DNA from: SYOC01 sp035575235
Lineage (GTDB): Bacteria; Desulfobacterota; Binatia; Bin18
Length of the DNA: 20,708 nucleotides
Direction: 5' to 3'
Assembly: GCA_035575235.1 (NCBI GenBank)
Contig: DATLYA010000265.1
Location: forward strand, 1 to 20,708
Shown here one piece after another: positions 13,442 through 20,534 of the stretch. A program made the translations under genes and the position numbers. The number at the start of each line of letters is the position of its first letter. The stretch's first letter is position 1. The notes beneath the pieces were generated by a model that made no database searches, was not told where the DNA came from, and was given only the letters and a program-made list of their open reading frames with translations.

Positions 13442-14251
13442 CTACCCTTGCCCAAGCTCCTTTGAGCGTTGGGTTGCTGCGCTGACCGCTGCAGCCACGG
13501 TGGCGGTGAATTGCCCGGCTTCCAGGCGAGACAACCCGGCCAGTGTTGTTCCTCCTGGCGAGGTTACCATATCTCTAAGTTCTTGCGGGGTTTTCCCGGA
13601 TTCTTTAAGCATAGCCACCGCGCCTTCCAGCGTTTGGAACGTGAGGTGCGTCGCCACTGCCGGAGCAAGTCCTTCCTGTATGCCTCCAGCGATCAATGCT
13701 TCCGCGAAAAGATAGACGTAGGCTGGTCCGCTGCCGCTCAAGCCTGTTACTGGATCCATCAACGCTTCGTCCTTTACGGCGATCGCCTCGCCAACGCCAC
13801 GGAACAATGTCAGGGTGAGTTTCTCGTCTTGGGGCTTGGCTTTACTGCCACGTACGATGACCGCCATGCCTTTCCCAAGCAAGGCCGGCGTATTGGGCAT
13901 TACGCGGACGACGCGAGCAGCGCCGCCTAAGCCTGCTTCAAGACGGCGCAACGGAACGCCCGCGGCAATGGAGATAAACAATTTGTCCTTCGTGACTTCC
14001 GGTTGAATTTCCTCCACCACCTGGGCCAGAATTTGCGGCTTCACGGATAAGACGATAGTCGCGGCTTCTCGTACCGCCTCCCGGTTATTTGTGACGCCGT
14101 CTACGTGGTAGGCGCGTTTGATCTTGCGTAGTTGGTCCGCACTAATATCACTAACGAGAAGATCCTGAGGTCGATACAGTTTTGCCGACAGCAAACCTTT
14201 GATCAGCGCTCCTGCCATATTGCCGGCCCCGAGAAAGGCGATTTTCTTCAT
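13442..14251 (-). CDS. proC: Pyrroline-5-carboxylate reductase ProC
   Basis: 269 aa, usual length. N-terminal Rossmann fold with FLGAGNMAGALIKGLL (dinucleotide binding), LSVKPQILAQVVEEI, and RVMPNTPALLGKGMAVI. The C-terminal dimerisation domain holds GLSGSGPAYVYLFAEALI and the family signature DMVTSPGGTTLAGL. It reduces 1-pyrroline-5-carboxylate to L-proline with NAD(P)H, the last step of proline synthesis. It lies 12 bp downstream of yggS; the yggS-proC pairing is ancient and widely conserved and links PLP homeostasis with amino-acid metabolism. Confidence 0.97.
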   Translation of the reverse strand: MKKIAFLGAGNMAGALIKGLLSAKLYRPQDLLVSDISADQLRKIKRAYHVDGVTNNREAVREAATIVLSVKPQILAQVVEEIQPEVTKDKLFISIAAGVPLRRLEAGLGGAARVVRVMPNTPALLGKGMAVIVRGSKAKPQDEKLTLTLFRGVGEAIAVKDEALMDPVTGLSGSGPAYVYLFAEALIAGGIQEGLAPAVATHLTFQTLEGAVAMLKESGKTPQELRDMVTSPGGTTLAGLSRLEAGQFTATVAAAVSAATQRSKELGQG

Positions 14252-14263
14252 CCTGTGACCTCC

Positions 14264-14950
14264 TCACCGTTCGCCAAAAATAGCCCTGCCGATCCGCACC
14301 ATAGTAGCGCCTTCTTCAATCGCCACCAGGTAATCATCCGTCATGCCCATAGAGAGTTCTTTTAGCTCGATATTCCCCGCAGGAAAGCGTTCGTAGCGCT
14401 GACACAACTGCGCCAGTGTACGAAAGTACAGACGCGCCGCTTCTGGGTTTGGACTCGGAGGCGGCACAGTCATGAAGCCTTCTACGCGCACACGCGGAAG
14501 CGCCGCCACGGTTTCGAGTAAGGACTCAACGCCCTCCGGGGCAATACCGCTCTTGGTTGGTTCTCCGCCCAGGTTCACCTCTATGAGCGTGCGGACGGTT
14601 GTGTTGTGTTTCTCGCACTGTCTGTGCAGTTCTTGCGCGAGCGGCGCGCTATCGAGGGAATGAATCATGGTGAATAATTGTATGGCGAGCTTGGTTTTGT
14701 TACGTTGCAAATGGCCGATCAAGTGCCAGCGCGCGGGAAGCGTGACTTGCTTCATTTTTTGCTGCGCTTCCTGGACGTAGTTCTCGCCGATGTCTGTAGC
14801 TCCGGCGGCCAGAGCGGCCTGAACGGCTTCCGGTCCTTTTGTCTTTGCGGCGCAAACAATGGTAATGGACTCAGGTCGCCGCCCGCACCGCACTGCCGCT
14901 GCGGCAACTTCTTCACGTATGCGAACATAGTTGGCGGCAATATCATTCAT
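14264..14950 (-). CDS. yggS: YggS/PLPBP-family PLP homeostasis protein
   Basis: 228 aa single-domain TIM barrel. Lys36 in IVCAAKTKG is the expected PLP-binding lysine. DIGENYVQEAQQK, WHLIGHLQRNK, VNLGGEPTKSGI, GFMTVPP, LSMGMTDDY and MVRIGRAIFGER are the family segments in order. The usual LSMGMS reads LSMGMT here, a mild change. The protein holds PLP without a known reaction and balances vitamin B6 and amino-acid pools. Its start ATG (14950) overlaps the maf stop as ATGA, so translation is probably coupled. Confidence 0.96.
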   Translation of the reverse strand: MNDIAANYVRIREEVAAAAVRCGRRPESITIVCAAKTKGPEAVQAALAAGATDIGENYVQEAQQKMKQVTLPARWHLIGHLQRNKTKLAIQLFTMIHSLDSAPLAQELHRQCEKHNTTVRTLIEVNLGGEPTKSGIAPEGVESLLETVAALPRVRVEGFMTVPPPSPNPEAARLYFRTLAQLCQRYERFPAGNIELKELSMGMTDDYLVAIEEGATMVRIGRAIFGER

Positions 14951-15540
14951 ACATGCTGAGTATGCTCAGACGGCAAAGCTCCAACCGCGCGGAGCGCCGT
15001 GAGGACTTCTTCCACTGGCAAGCCGACCACGTTGGTATACGATCCCTTCACCCGCTCGACCAGCGCCGCGCCAATACCTTGAATAGCGTAGGCCCCAGCT
15101 TTATCCGTAGGCTCACCAGTTGAGAGGTAGTCGCGAATTTGGTCCTCGGACAGCGTCTTAAAGGTGACGTGGCTAGTGACAACCTGGCTCGCTCTCATCT
15201 GACCAACACCATCGAGCAAGACAAAAGCAGTCATGACTCGATGCGTCCGTCCTGAAAGCAGGCGCAGCATCCGTGCTCCATCTGCGGCGTCACGCGGCTT
15301 TCCTAAGATCTGTCCATCGATCTCAACGATTGTATCTGCACCAAGAATCCAGTGGTCAGGATGTTGCCGCGCCACCTTCCATGCTTTCTCGCGAGCAACA
15401 CGGAGCGCATACGCCTCCGGCGCCTCTCCAGGATGGATATCCTCGGGGGCGTCGCTAGGAATCGCAGAAAAATGCACGCCAGCTTCTTGTAGCAGCCGGC
15501 GGCGGCGTGGCGAGGCAGAGGCAAGGATGAGTGGTTGCAT
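14947..15540 (-). CDS. maf: Maf nucleoside-triphosphate pyrophosphatase (dTTP/UTP type)
   Basis: 197 aa from ATG 15540, which has AGGA about 6-7 bases upstream; the frame runs open to 15612 but the upstream 24 residues look non-coding. The signature ILASASPRRRRLL starts the protein, followed by ILGADTIVEIDGQILGKP and LSGRTHRVMTAFVL. DKAGAYAIQG and GSYTNVVGLPVEEV fit the Maf subfamily that hydrolyses dTTP, UTP and their modified forms to monophosphates. It is the first gene of the maf-yggS-proC-yggT-DUF167 run. The upstream region to 15616 is the decayed LuxR gene. Confidence 0.96.
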   Translation of the reverse strand: MQPLILASASPRRRRLLQEAGVHFSAIPSDAPEDIHPGEAPEAYALRVAREKAWKVARQHPDHWILGADTIVEIDGQILGKPRDAADGARMLRLLSGRTHRVMTAFVLLDGVGQMRASQVVTSHVTFKTLSEDQIRDYLSTGEPTDKAGAYAIQGIGAALVERVKGSYTNVVGLPVEEVLTALRAVGALPSEHTQHV

Positions 15541-15615
15541 CGTCTGTCCTGCTGTCGGTCTTCCGGGTCTGTTCACGCAATGAAACGTGACCGGGCCATG
15601 GAAGTCAACCACTGG

Positions 15616-15810
15616 CTACTGGAGAACGCCCAGGCGGGTGAGCGCTTGCTGGACAGCGGCGGTGCGCGTCTGAACATTGAGCTTACGGTAGATCTTTTCG
15701 AGTTGCGTGCGCACGGTGAGGACGCTGGTCCCTAACAGGGGGGCGACCGCGGCCCTGGTTTTCCCTCGCGTGACGAAGAACGGCGCCTCTGCCTCACACT
15801 GAGTGAGACC
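15616..15810 (-). pseudogene. Decayed LuxR-type helix-turn-helix C-terminus
   Basis: Read on the minus strand, the frame gives LTQCEAEAPFFVTRGKTRAA, then VAPLLGTSVLTVRTQLEKIY and RKLNVQTRTAAVQQAL, ending GVLQ at TAG 15618-15616. This is the GerE/LuxR fold (family pattern LTxREAEVL, GKTNxEIA, LLGTSxxTVRTHLExIYxKLxVxTRTAA). The family REAEVL reads CEAEAP and NxEIA reads RAAVA, and an in-frame TGA sits one codon before the match, so there is no start and key helix residues are damaged. It is the 3' end of a broken response regulator or LuxR gene left between maf and the DUF1329 gene. Confidence 0.75.
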
Positions 15811-15891
15811 TCAAGACATCCGAATCCCTGTTGTTGTACACTTTTTATCATCAGCCCCGCAGGAATGACAAAGACCGCTGTGTAACGCCCA

Positions 15892-15915
15892 CTGCCGCCG
15901 CCCGGCGGCCGGCAG
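15892..15915. repeat. GC-rich hairpin between LuxR remnant and DUF1329 gene
   Basis: CTGCCGCCG (15892-15900) can pair with CGGCCGGCAG (15906-15915) with one bulge. It is about 80 bp downstream of the DUF1329 stop on the minus strand. The rest of 15811-15995 holds no gene; it is GC-rich and probably structured. No T-run follows, so a terminator role is uncertain. Confidence 0.35.
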
Positions 15916-15995
15916 CCGCCGCAAATGTCACGCGGCCACGTGGCGGGGAGTGTGCCGCGCCGGCCCTGCGGTTCTAATAGCGGCGGTCGAAAAGA

Positions 15996-17267
15996 TTACT
16001 TCCCCTTGCGCAACAATTCCAGCAGTTCGAATCTGCGCGGGGAGAAGTCCTGATTAAAGGAAGGATCAAAAGTTGTCATGCGATAAGCCTGATCTTGTGG
16101 ATAACTAATCCAGGTAGCGCCTAAGGGAACAGGGAGACGAATTCCATTGGCTCCAGGAGCAAAATCCGGATTGCCGTGGACGATAATGGACAGCCGGACA
16201 AAGACGCCTTGAGTATCGTAACTGAGGATATAGAGCGGCACATAGGTTTGGGCGTCAATGTAAAAGATGCGCTTCCCATAGGAGTGCGCGCCTTTCGGTG
16301 TGGATTCTAGAATGATCACTTTGCGCAGTTCCCAGGGGACCTCTGGATACCAGTTGTTCTTGCCGCCAAACGCCAGACGCGCTGCACGGAGGAACCCCGG
16401 CGCCAGCATTATCTGCTCGCCCTTGTACGTCCAGTTATACTCGTGAATGTAGCCTGTGAAGAAGAATGGCGGTTGTTCTTCCTGCAACACGTCGTAGCGT
16501 CCGCCCCCCATTTTCGCCAGCATATTGACGTAGCTCTTGCGTGTCCGGCGGTTCTGAGGGCTGTAGGACAAGTCTACTGTGGGATAGTGTTCATCGGCGA
16601 AATAGGTGGTGATGCGCATGTTGCCTTCGACATCGGACGGCGCCAGCGCCTCGAACGACGCTTTAACCCGCACTCCTTGTGATTCCCACTGGGGATCGTT
16701 GGTTTCCTCACCGACACGGTCCATGCCATAGCGCACGCGCATGCGGCCTGTACTGGAGCGGTCGACGATGCCGGCATTGGTGACGCCATCCATGACGCCG
16801 CGCATTTCCATAGTGTCCGGCACATCGCGGTACCGTAGATTCCAGGCGACTTTTTCCCCAGCTCGCGGGTCCGCCGGGTCGATCACCGGAAATGGACGTC
16901 CACCGCGATAGTCATTGATCTTGTAGCCCCCGTCCAACGAGATGGCGAGAAACTGATTAATCGTGGCGGTTACGTAGGACTCCCGTGGCGGAAGGTCTGT
17001 CGTTTCCTGGATCGTCATTGTAAAATCACCTGCCTGCACCCGCTGAAGCACTTCCACAGGGAGCAGTGAAGCGGCAAGCTGGCAATTCTGTTGATTAATT
17101 GTAAGCCCCGGGGTCATGCCTTCAGCGCGGACAGGACCTGCGGCATAGGAATGAAATGCGGCCTGTAGCATATCAAGCGTATCAAGGGAAAGGGGATCTG
17201 CAGCCACCGAAGCGGCAGCGGTGATACAGGTTAGAGCGATGGCGCAACCAAGGCGGCGATATAGCAT
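15996..17267 (-). CDS. DUF1329 family secreted protein
   Basis: 423 aa from ATG 17267. An ATG at 17276 is also in frame but sits directly against GGAG, whereas 17267 is 9 bases from it. The N-terminus is a Sec signal peptide (LGCAIALTCITAAASVAAD, cut near AA-D). The mature protein matches DUF1329 in length and layout: AEGMTPGLTINQQNCQLAAS, the WNLRYRD region, YTGYIHEYNWTYKGE-like Trp/Tyr-rich strand, RKVIILESTPKGAHSYGKRI and YVPLYILSYDTQG. The family is predicted to share the LolA/LppX-like half-barrel and is often found with hydrocarbon, lipid or sterol metabolism genes in proteobacteria and Binatota. A lipid-handling periplasmic role is inference. It is divergent from a TetR gene. Confidence 0.9.
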   Translation of the reverse strand: MLYRRLGCAIALTCITAAASVAADPLSLDTLDMLQAAFHSYAAGPVRAEGMTPGLTINQQNCQLAASLLPVEVLQRVQAGDFTMTIQETTDLPPRESYVTATINQFLAISLDGGYKINDYRGGRPFPVIDPADPRAGEKVAWNLRYRDVPDTMEMRGVMDGVTNAGIVDRSSTGRMRVRYGMDRVGEETNDPQWESQGVRVKASFEALAPSDVEGNMRITTYFADEHYPTVDLSYSPQNRRTRKSYVNMLAKMGGGRYDVLQEEQPPFFFTGYIHEYNWTYKGEQIMLAPGFLRAARLAFGGKNNWYPEVPWELRKVIILESTPKGAHSYGKRIFYIDAQTYVPLYILSYDTQGVFVRLSIIVHGNPDFAPGANGIRLPVPLGATWISYPQDQAYRMTTFDPSFNQDFSPRRFELLELLRKGK

Positions 17268-17324
17268 GAGTTTCATCTCCAGGCAGGGTAGAGGTCACCC
17301 CACTGTTTCTTTGACTGACTTTAT

Positions 17325-17354
17325 AGTATATTTTTGAGACTCTTTGGACGTCTA
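17325..17354 (-). promoter_or_regulatory. Probable promoter of the DUF1329 gene
   Basis: On the minus strand TAGACG (17354-17349) and TATACT (17330-17325) are separated by 18 bases and resemble sigma-70 -35 and -10 boxes. They lie 58 bp before the chosen ATG. The -35 box sits in a near-palindrome CTTTGGACGTCTAAAG (17342-17357), so a bound repressor would block it. Confidence 0.45.
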
Positions 17355-17379
17355 AAGGGTATAATTTTGAGACTCTCAA
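17332..17379. promoter_or_regulatory. Probable TetR operator region with paired boxes
   Basis: TTTTGAGACTCT occurs twice, at 17332-17343 and 17365-17376, exactly 33 bp apart, about three helical turns. The right copy is part of a perfect palindrome TTGAGA-C-TCTCAA (17367-17379). Between them lies a near-palindrome centred on GACGTC, and TATAAT (17360-17365) can serve as the -10 box for the TetR gene. The layout fits binding by the TetR dimer coded next door, with control of both genes. Confidence 0.55.
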
Positions 17380-17459
17380 GTCAAGCTAGAAAAACTCGCC
17401 CCCAGCGAGGGGAGGCGCAGCGCACTGCCGGCGCGCGTCAGGACTCAGGGGAGACGGCG

Positions 17460-18152
17460 ATGTCGCGGCGGGAAGTCATCGAAGAGCACTTGCTGGAGGT
17501 GGCGGCAAAACGGTTTGCCAGCGCAGGCTATCGTCAGACGACCCTAGAGGAGATTGCCCGGCATGCCGGCGTGGCGAAAGCCTCGATGTACCGGTATTTC
17601 GAGAATAAACAGGAGCTGCTCACCAAGATTTTTATCAAAGTCGCCAACACCTTCACGAGCGGCGTCCAACCGCTGGTCACCGCGCCATTAGCACCCGAGG
17701 AGAAGCTACGGCGCGCCGTGCAAGAGCTCTTACGCACGATCGGTGAGAATGTCGCCCTCTTTACCGTCTTTTACAGTGAGGAGGCGGATCTGCCGCCGCG
17801 GCTGCGCGCGGAAGTCACGGACGTGCGACGGCGCTTCGTGGCGAGTCTGGAGCACATTCTCAAGGAAGGGATGGCGCAAGGGGTGTTCCGTCCACTGAAC
17901 GCCAGACTCATCGTCTATGCCATCATGGGCATGTGCGCATGGCTGCATAAGTGGTATACGCCCAGCGAAGCCCGTCTTGAAGATGTGGCCGCTGCGTTCG
18001 TTGGACTTATTGAACGTGGTTGTCTGGTCGCACGCGGTACGGAAACCAAAGACCGTCTGGCGGATCGTTTACGGTATGTCCACGAGCTGATGGGACAATT
18101 AATCGACCACGCTGAGCGCATAGAGCCCGGCGACGCAACGCATCGTCGCTAG
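17460..18152 (+). CDS. TetR-family transcriptional regulator
   Basis: 230 aa from ATG 17460, preceded by GGGGAG at about 7 bases. The frame is open to 17334 but that part covers the operator region. N-terminal HTH: LLEVAAKRFASAGYRQTTLE, EIARHAGVAKASMYRYFENK, QELLTKIF, the classic TetR pattern at about residues 10-58. The C-terminal ligand and dimerisation domain resembles TetR_C_33-like or AcrR-type proteins (VALFTVFYSEEADLPPRLRA, VYAIMGMCAWLHKWY). It is probably a repressor responding to a small hydrophobic ligand and controlling the divergent DUF1329 gene and itself. The inducer is unknown. Confidence 0.94.
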   Translation: MSRREVIEEHLLEVAAKRFASAGYRQTTLEEIARHAGVAKASMYRYFENKQELLTKIFIKVANTFTSGVQPLVTAPLAPEEKLRRAVQELLRTIGENVALFTVFYSEEADLPPRLRAEVTDVRRRFVASLEHILKEGMAQGVFRPLNARLIVYAIMGMCAWLHKWYTPSEARLEDVAAAFVGLIERGCLVARGTETKDRLADRLRYVHELMGQLIDHAERIEPGDATHRR

Positions 18153-18177
18153 AGAGGCGCTGTCGCCGCGCCCCGCT

Positions 18178-18768
18178 TCATTCTAAGACGACTCCTCGGA
18201 ATGAGGAGAGAAGCGTCTGGCTGCTGGAAAGGGTGAGGCTCGGCGCGCTTTTTCCGGCATAGACGCGTTCGAACTCCTGACGAGCGCGTTCGAATTCTGC
18301 ACCCTGCATGGACGTCAAGCTCACCCCTTCTCCTGCGTAATGCCGGAGATGCGCAAGAAGCAGTCTTGCTTCTTGGCGTTGCTGCACAGACCAGGGCGCC
18401 TGTTGCCGAATAGTAATCTTCAATTGTGGACTGAACAGCAGGAGTGGCAACCGCTCTTGCCTGGCTAAGGGATAAAGCAGCTCCAGCACGCGTGGCTCTT
18501 GAGGATTGAGGTACACTATTCCTGTGAGCGGGGTTGAAAAAGACCCTAAAGCGCAAAAATGCACGGCAACGACCCAGACGCCTTCTTTTGCCTGGTAGCC
18601 GAGCAGCTGCGCGGATACCGAGATCCCTGGGCGTCGAAACGAGAACAAGTCCGCAGTGCGCATGGCAAGCGCGGTTTCCTCGGTTGCCGCCAACTTGATG
18701 AGCTGTAGCGTGGCTAGCGGCGCGCGCAGAAGCGCTTCTTTATCTCGTGCACGAAGAACAGAACTCAT
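18178..18768 (-). CDS. Hypothetical protein (196 aa)
   Basis: From ATG 18768 (a TTG at 18777 is possible), the product is soluble with no signal peptide: MSSVLRARDKEALLRAPLAT, then a region rich in beta segments (GISVSAQLLGYQAKEGVWVV, VHFCALGSFSTPLTGIVYLN), and a charged helical C-terminal part (QQRQEARLLLAHLRHYAGEG, EFERARQEFERVY). Ribosome site is weak (TGGA). It is convergent with the TetR gene (25 bp apart) and 222 bp downstream of amtB on the same strand. No family is recognised. The codon pattern and length support a real gene. Confidence 0.7.
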   Translation of the reverse strand: MSSVLRARDKEALLRAPLATLQLIKLAATEETALAMRTADLFSFRRPGISVSAQLLGYQAKEGVWVVAVHFCALGSFSTPLTGIVYLNPQEPRVLELLYPLARQERLPLLLFSPQLKITIRQQAPWSVQQRQEARLLLAHLRHYAGEGVSLTSMQGAEFERARQEFERVYAGKSAPSLTLSSSQTLLSSFRGVVLE

Positions 18769-18929
18769 AAATTCCAACCCGGATCTTACCCGTTTGCGTC
18801 GGCTCTCGTAAAGGGATGAGCGGCGCGGGTGGCTGGCGAGGGCGCATGGGGTGAGAGTGCCGGCTTAGGAGAGACCAGGAGATGACCGCGACGTTCGAGC
18901 AACGTATTCTTGAATAACGTTTAGCACTT

Positions 18930-18955
18930 GTCGGGGCGAAGGCGCTCGCCCCGAC
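18930..18955. repeat. Perfect 10-bp hairpin downstream of amtB
   Basis: GTCGGGGCGA (18930-18939) and TCGCCCCGAC (18946-18955) pair perfectly around a 6-base loop. It lies 35 bp after the amtB stop. No T-run is present on either strand; it could be a terminator hairpin or another dispersed palindrome. Confidence 0.6.
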
Positions 18956-18989
18956 ATCAGGGCTGGCGAGTGAACGCGTAGAGAATACT

Positions 18990-20318
18990 TTACATAATAT
19001 AAGCGTTTTCGCCGTGCTGAGAAAGGTCGAGACCGGAAAATTCTTCATCTTCGTTCACGCGAAGACCTATGGCTGCATCGACAATCTTCAAGAGAACGAA
19101 TGCGAGGACGAAACAATAGACGAGGGTGGTGGCGGTGGCGATGAGTTGAGTCATGAACTGCGCCGGGTTGCCAAGCAACAACCCATCGGCGCCGGCCGCA
19201 TTCACCGCTTTGGATGCGAACACGCCGGTCAACAACGCACCGGTGACCCCGCCAACACAGTGCACGCCAACTACATCGAGAGAGTCGTCATAACCAAAAC
19301 GAGTTTTCAAATTACAGGCAGTAAAGCAGAGCACACCACCAGCTGCGCCGATAGCGATTGAAGAAAGAGGGCTGACAAAGCCGGCTGCCGGCGTGATCGC
19401 CACCAACCCGGCCACTGCGCCGCTTGCCGCGCCCAAAACAGTTGGTTTGCCTCGCGTAGCCCATTCCGTAAACATCCAGGCAAGCGCTGCGGCAGCGGTG
19501 GCGGTATTGGTTGCAACAAACGCGCTGGTCGCCAACGCCCCAGCACTCAACGCGCTGCCGGCGTTGAAACCAAACCACCCCACCCACAACAGTGCGGCCC
19601 CGACGACGGTAAAAGGAAGATTGTGCGGCGGCATAGGTTCGTGAGGGTAACCTATGCGCTTGCCCATCACCAAGGCGGCGGCGAGCGCAGAAATCCCTGA
19701 ACTGATATGCACTACCGTTCCGCCAGCGAAGTCTAACGCTCCCATCCCACCATTTGTGCCTATCCACCCCCCTTTCCCCCACACCCAGTGAGCGAGTGGA
19801 TCGTACACAAACGTTGCCCACAGGATACTAAAGATCAAGAACGCACTGAACTTCATGCGCTCTGCAATCGCGCCAGTGATGAGTGCTGGCGTGATAATGG
19901 CGAACATGGCCTGATAAATCATGAACGTCTGATGCGGAATAGTGGGCGCATAGTCAGGATTCGGGACGCCCTCGACTCCAGCGAGCCCTAACCAATCAAG
20001 GCCGCCGATTAAACCTCCATGATCCGGACCAAAGGCGAGCGTATACCCCCACAGCACCCATTGAACGCTGATCAGCGCTACGAGGACAAAACTCTGCATG
20101 ATCGTCGCTAAGCTATTCTTGCGGCGCACTAGTCCGCCATAGAATAGTGCTAACCCTGGCGCCGTCATCATCAGCACCAAAGCGGAAGAAGTCAGCATCC
20201 AGGCTGTATCTCCAGTATTAATTTGGGTCGCTTCCTGCGCCCAGGCAGGACCCGCCGTAACAATTGCTGCTCCAGCGCTTCCAAAAAGAGAAAGAGACCC
20301 TAGCCACAAACGACGCAT
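18990..20318 (-). CDS. amtB: Ammonium transporter AmtB
   Basis: 442 aa. A signal peptide (cut after AWA, about residue 27) is followed by about 11 membrane helices. Key residues: GGLVRRKNSL after the first mature helix, the twin pore histidines His204 (GGTVVHISSG) and His353 (GVHCVGGVTG), 149 residues apart as in the E. coli protein, and MNGYPHEPMPPHN-like loop at 222-234. The short C-terminal tail (NEDEEFSGLDLSQHGENAYI) matches the conserved EFSGLDxxxHGE segment that contacts GlnK in the family. It conducts ammonium or ammonia across the inner membrane. GGAGGGG precedes ATG 20318. A sigma-54 promoter lies about 98 bp upstream. No glnK is adjacent on the downstream side. Confidence 0.96.
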   Translation of the reverse strand: MRRLWLGSLSLFGSAGAAIVTAGPAWAQEATQINTGDTAWMLTSSALVLMMTAPGLALFYGGLVRRKNSLATIMQSFVLVALISVQWVLWGYTLAFGPDHGGLIGGLDWLGLAGVEGVPNPDYAPTIPHQTFMIYQAMFAIITPALITGAIAERMKFSAFLIFSILWATFVYDPLAHWVWGKGGWIGTNGGMGALDFAGGTVVHISSGISALAAALVMGKRIGYPHEPMPPHNLPFTVVGAALLWVGWFGFNAGSALSAGALATSAFVATNTATAAAALAWMFTEWATRGKPTVLGAASGAVAGLVAITPAAGFVSPLSSIAIGAAGGVLCFTACNLKTRFGYDDSLDVVGVHCVGGVTGALLTGVFASKAVNAAGADGLLLGNPAQFMTQLIATATTLVYCFVLAFVLLKIVDAAIGLRVNEDEEFSGLDLSQHGENAYIM

Positions 20319-20415
20319 GATTACCCCTCCACGGAAAAGATTGATGAGACTGCCTACCAGAAATGCCTGCTATCGAGATGCACAAATTGGTGATCTGCAG
20401 CGCTCTGCTGGGAGG

Positions 20416-20431
20416 AGCAAGGTCAATGCCA
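20416..20431 (-). promoter_or_regulatory. Sigma-54 (RpoN) promoter of amtB
   Basis: On the minus strand the 16 bases TGGCATTGACCTTGCT match the RpoN consensus TGGCAC-N5-TTGCW at all but one position, with GG and GC 12 bp apart as required. The expected transcription start is about 12 bp downstream (near 20405), leaving an 85-90 base leader. RpoN control of amtB under nitrogen limitation is the rule in many Gram-negatives. Confidence 0.85.
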
Positions 20432-20444
20432 GACTTATGAGGGG

Positions 20445-20460
20445 CTTTTCGCGTGAAAAG
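20445..20460. promoter_or_regulatory. Palindrome upstream of the amtB promoter
   Basis: CTTTTC (20445-20450) and GAAAAG (20455-20460) are inverted around GCGT, about 14 bp upstream of the -24 element. It does not match the NtrC consensus (TGCACC...GGTGCA). It may be a regulator site too close for a standard enhancer, or chance. Confidence 0.3.
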
Positions 20461-20534
20461 ACGAACTTTTTGTGCGCTGCTCTCTGGTGACGGCGCCTGG
20501 ATTGTGGGCATTGCTAAGTTTTTGAGCAAACAAA

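Noticed and set aside
19312..19821. 169-aa minus-strand frame inside amtB
   Set aside because: It is an out-of-frame shadow of the amtB gene, Arg/Trp-rich and without a ribosome site.
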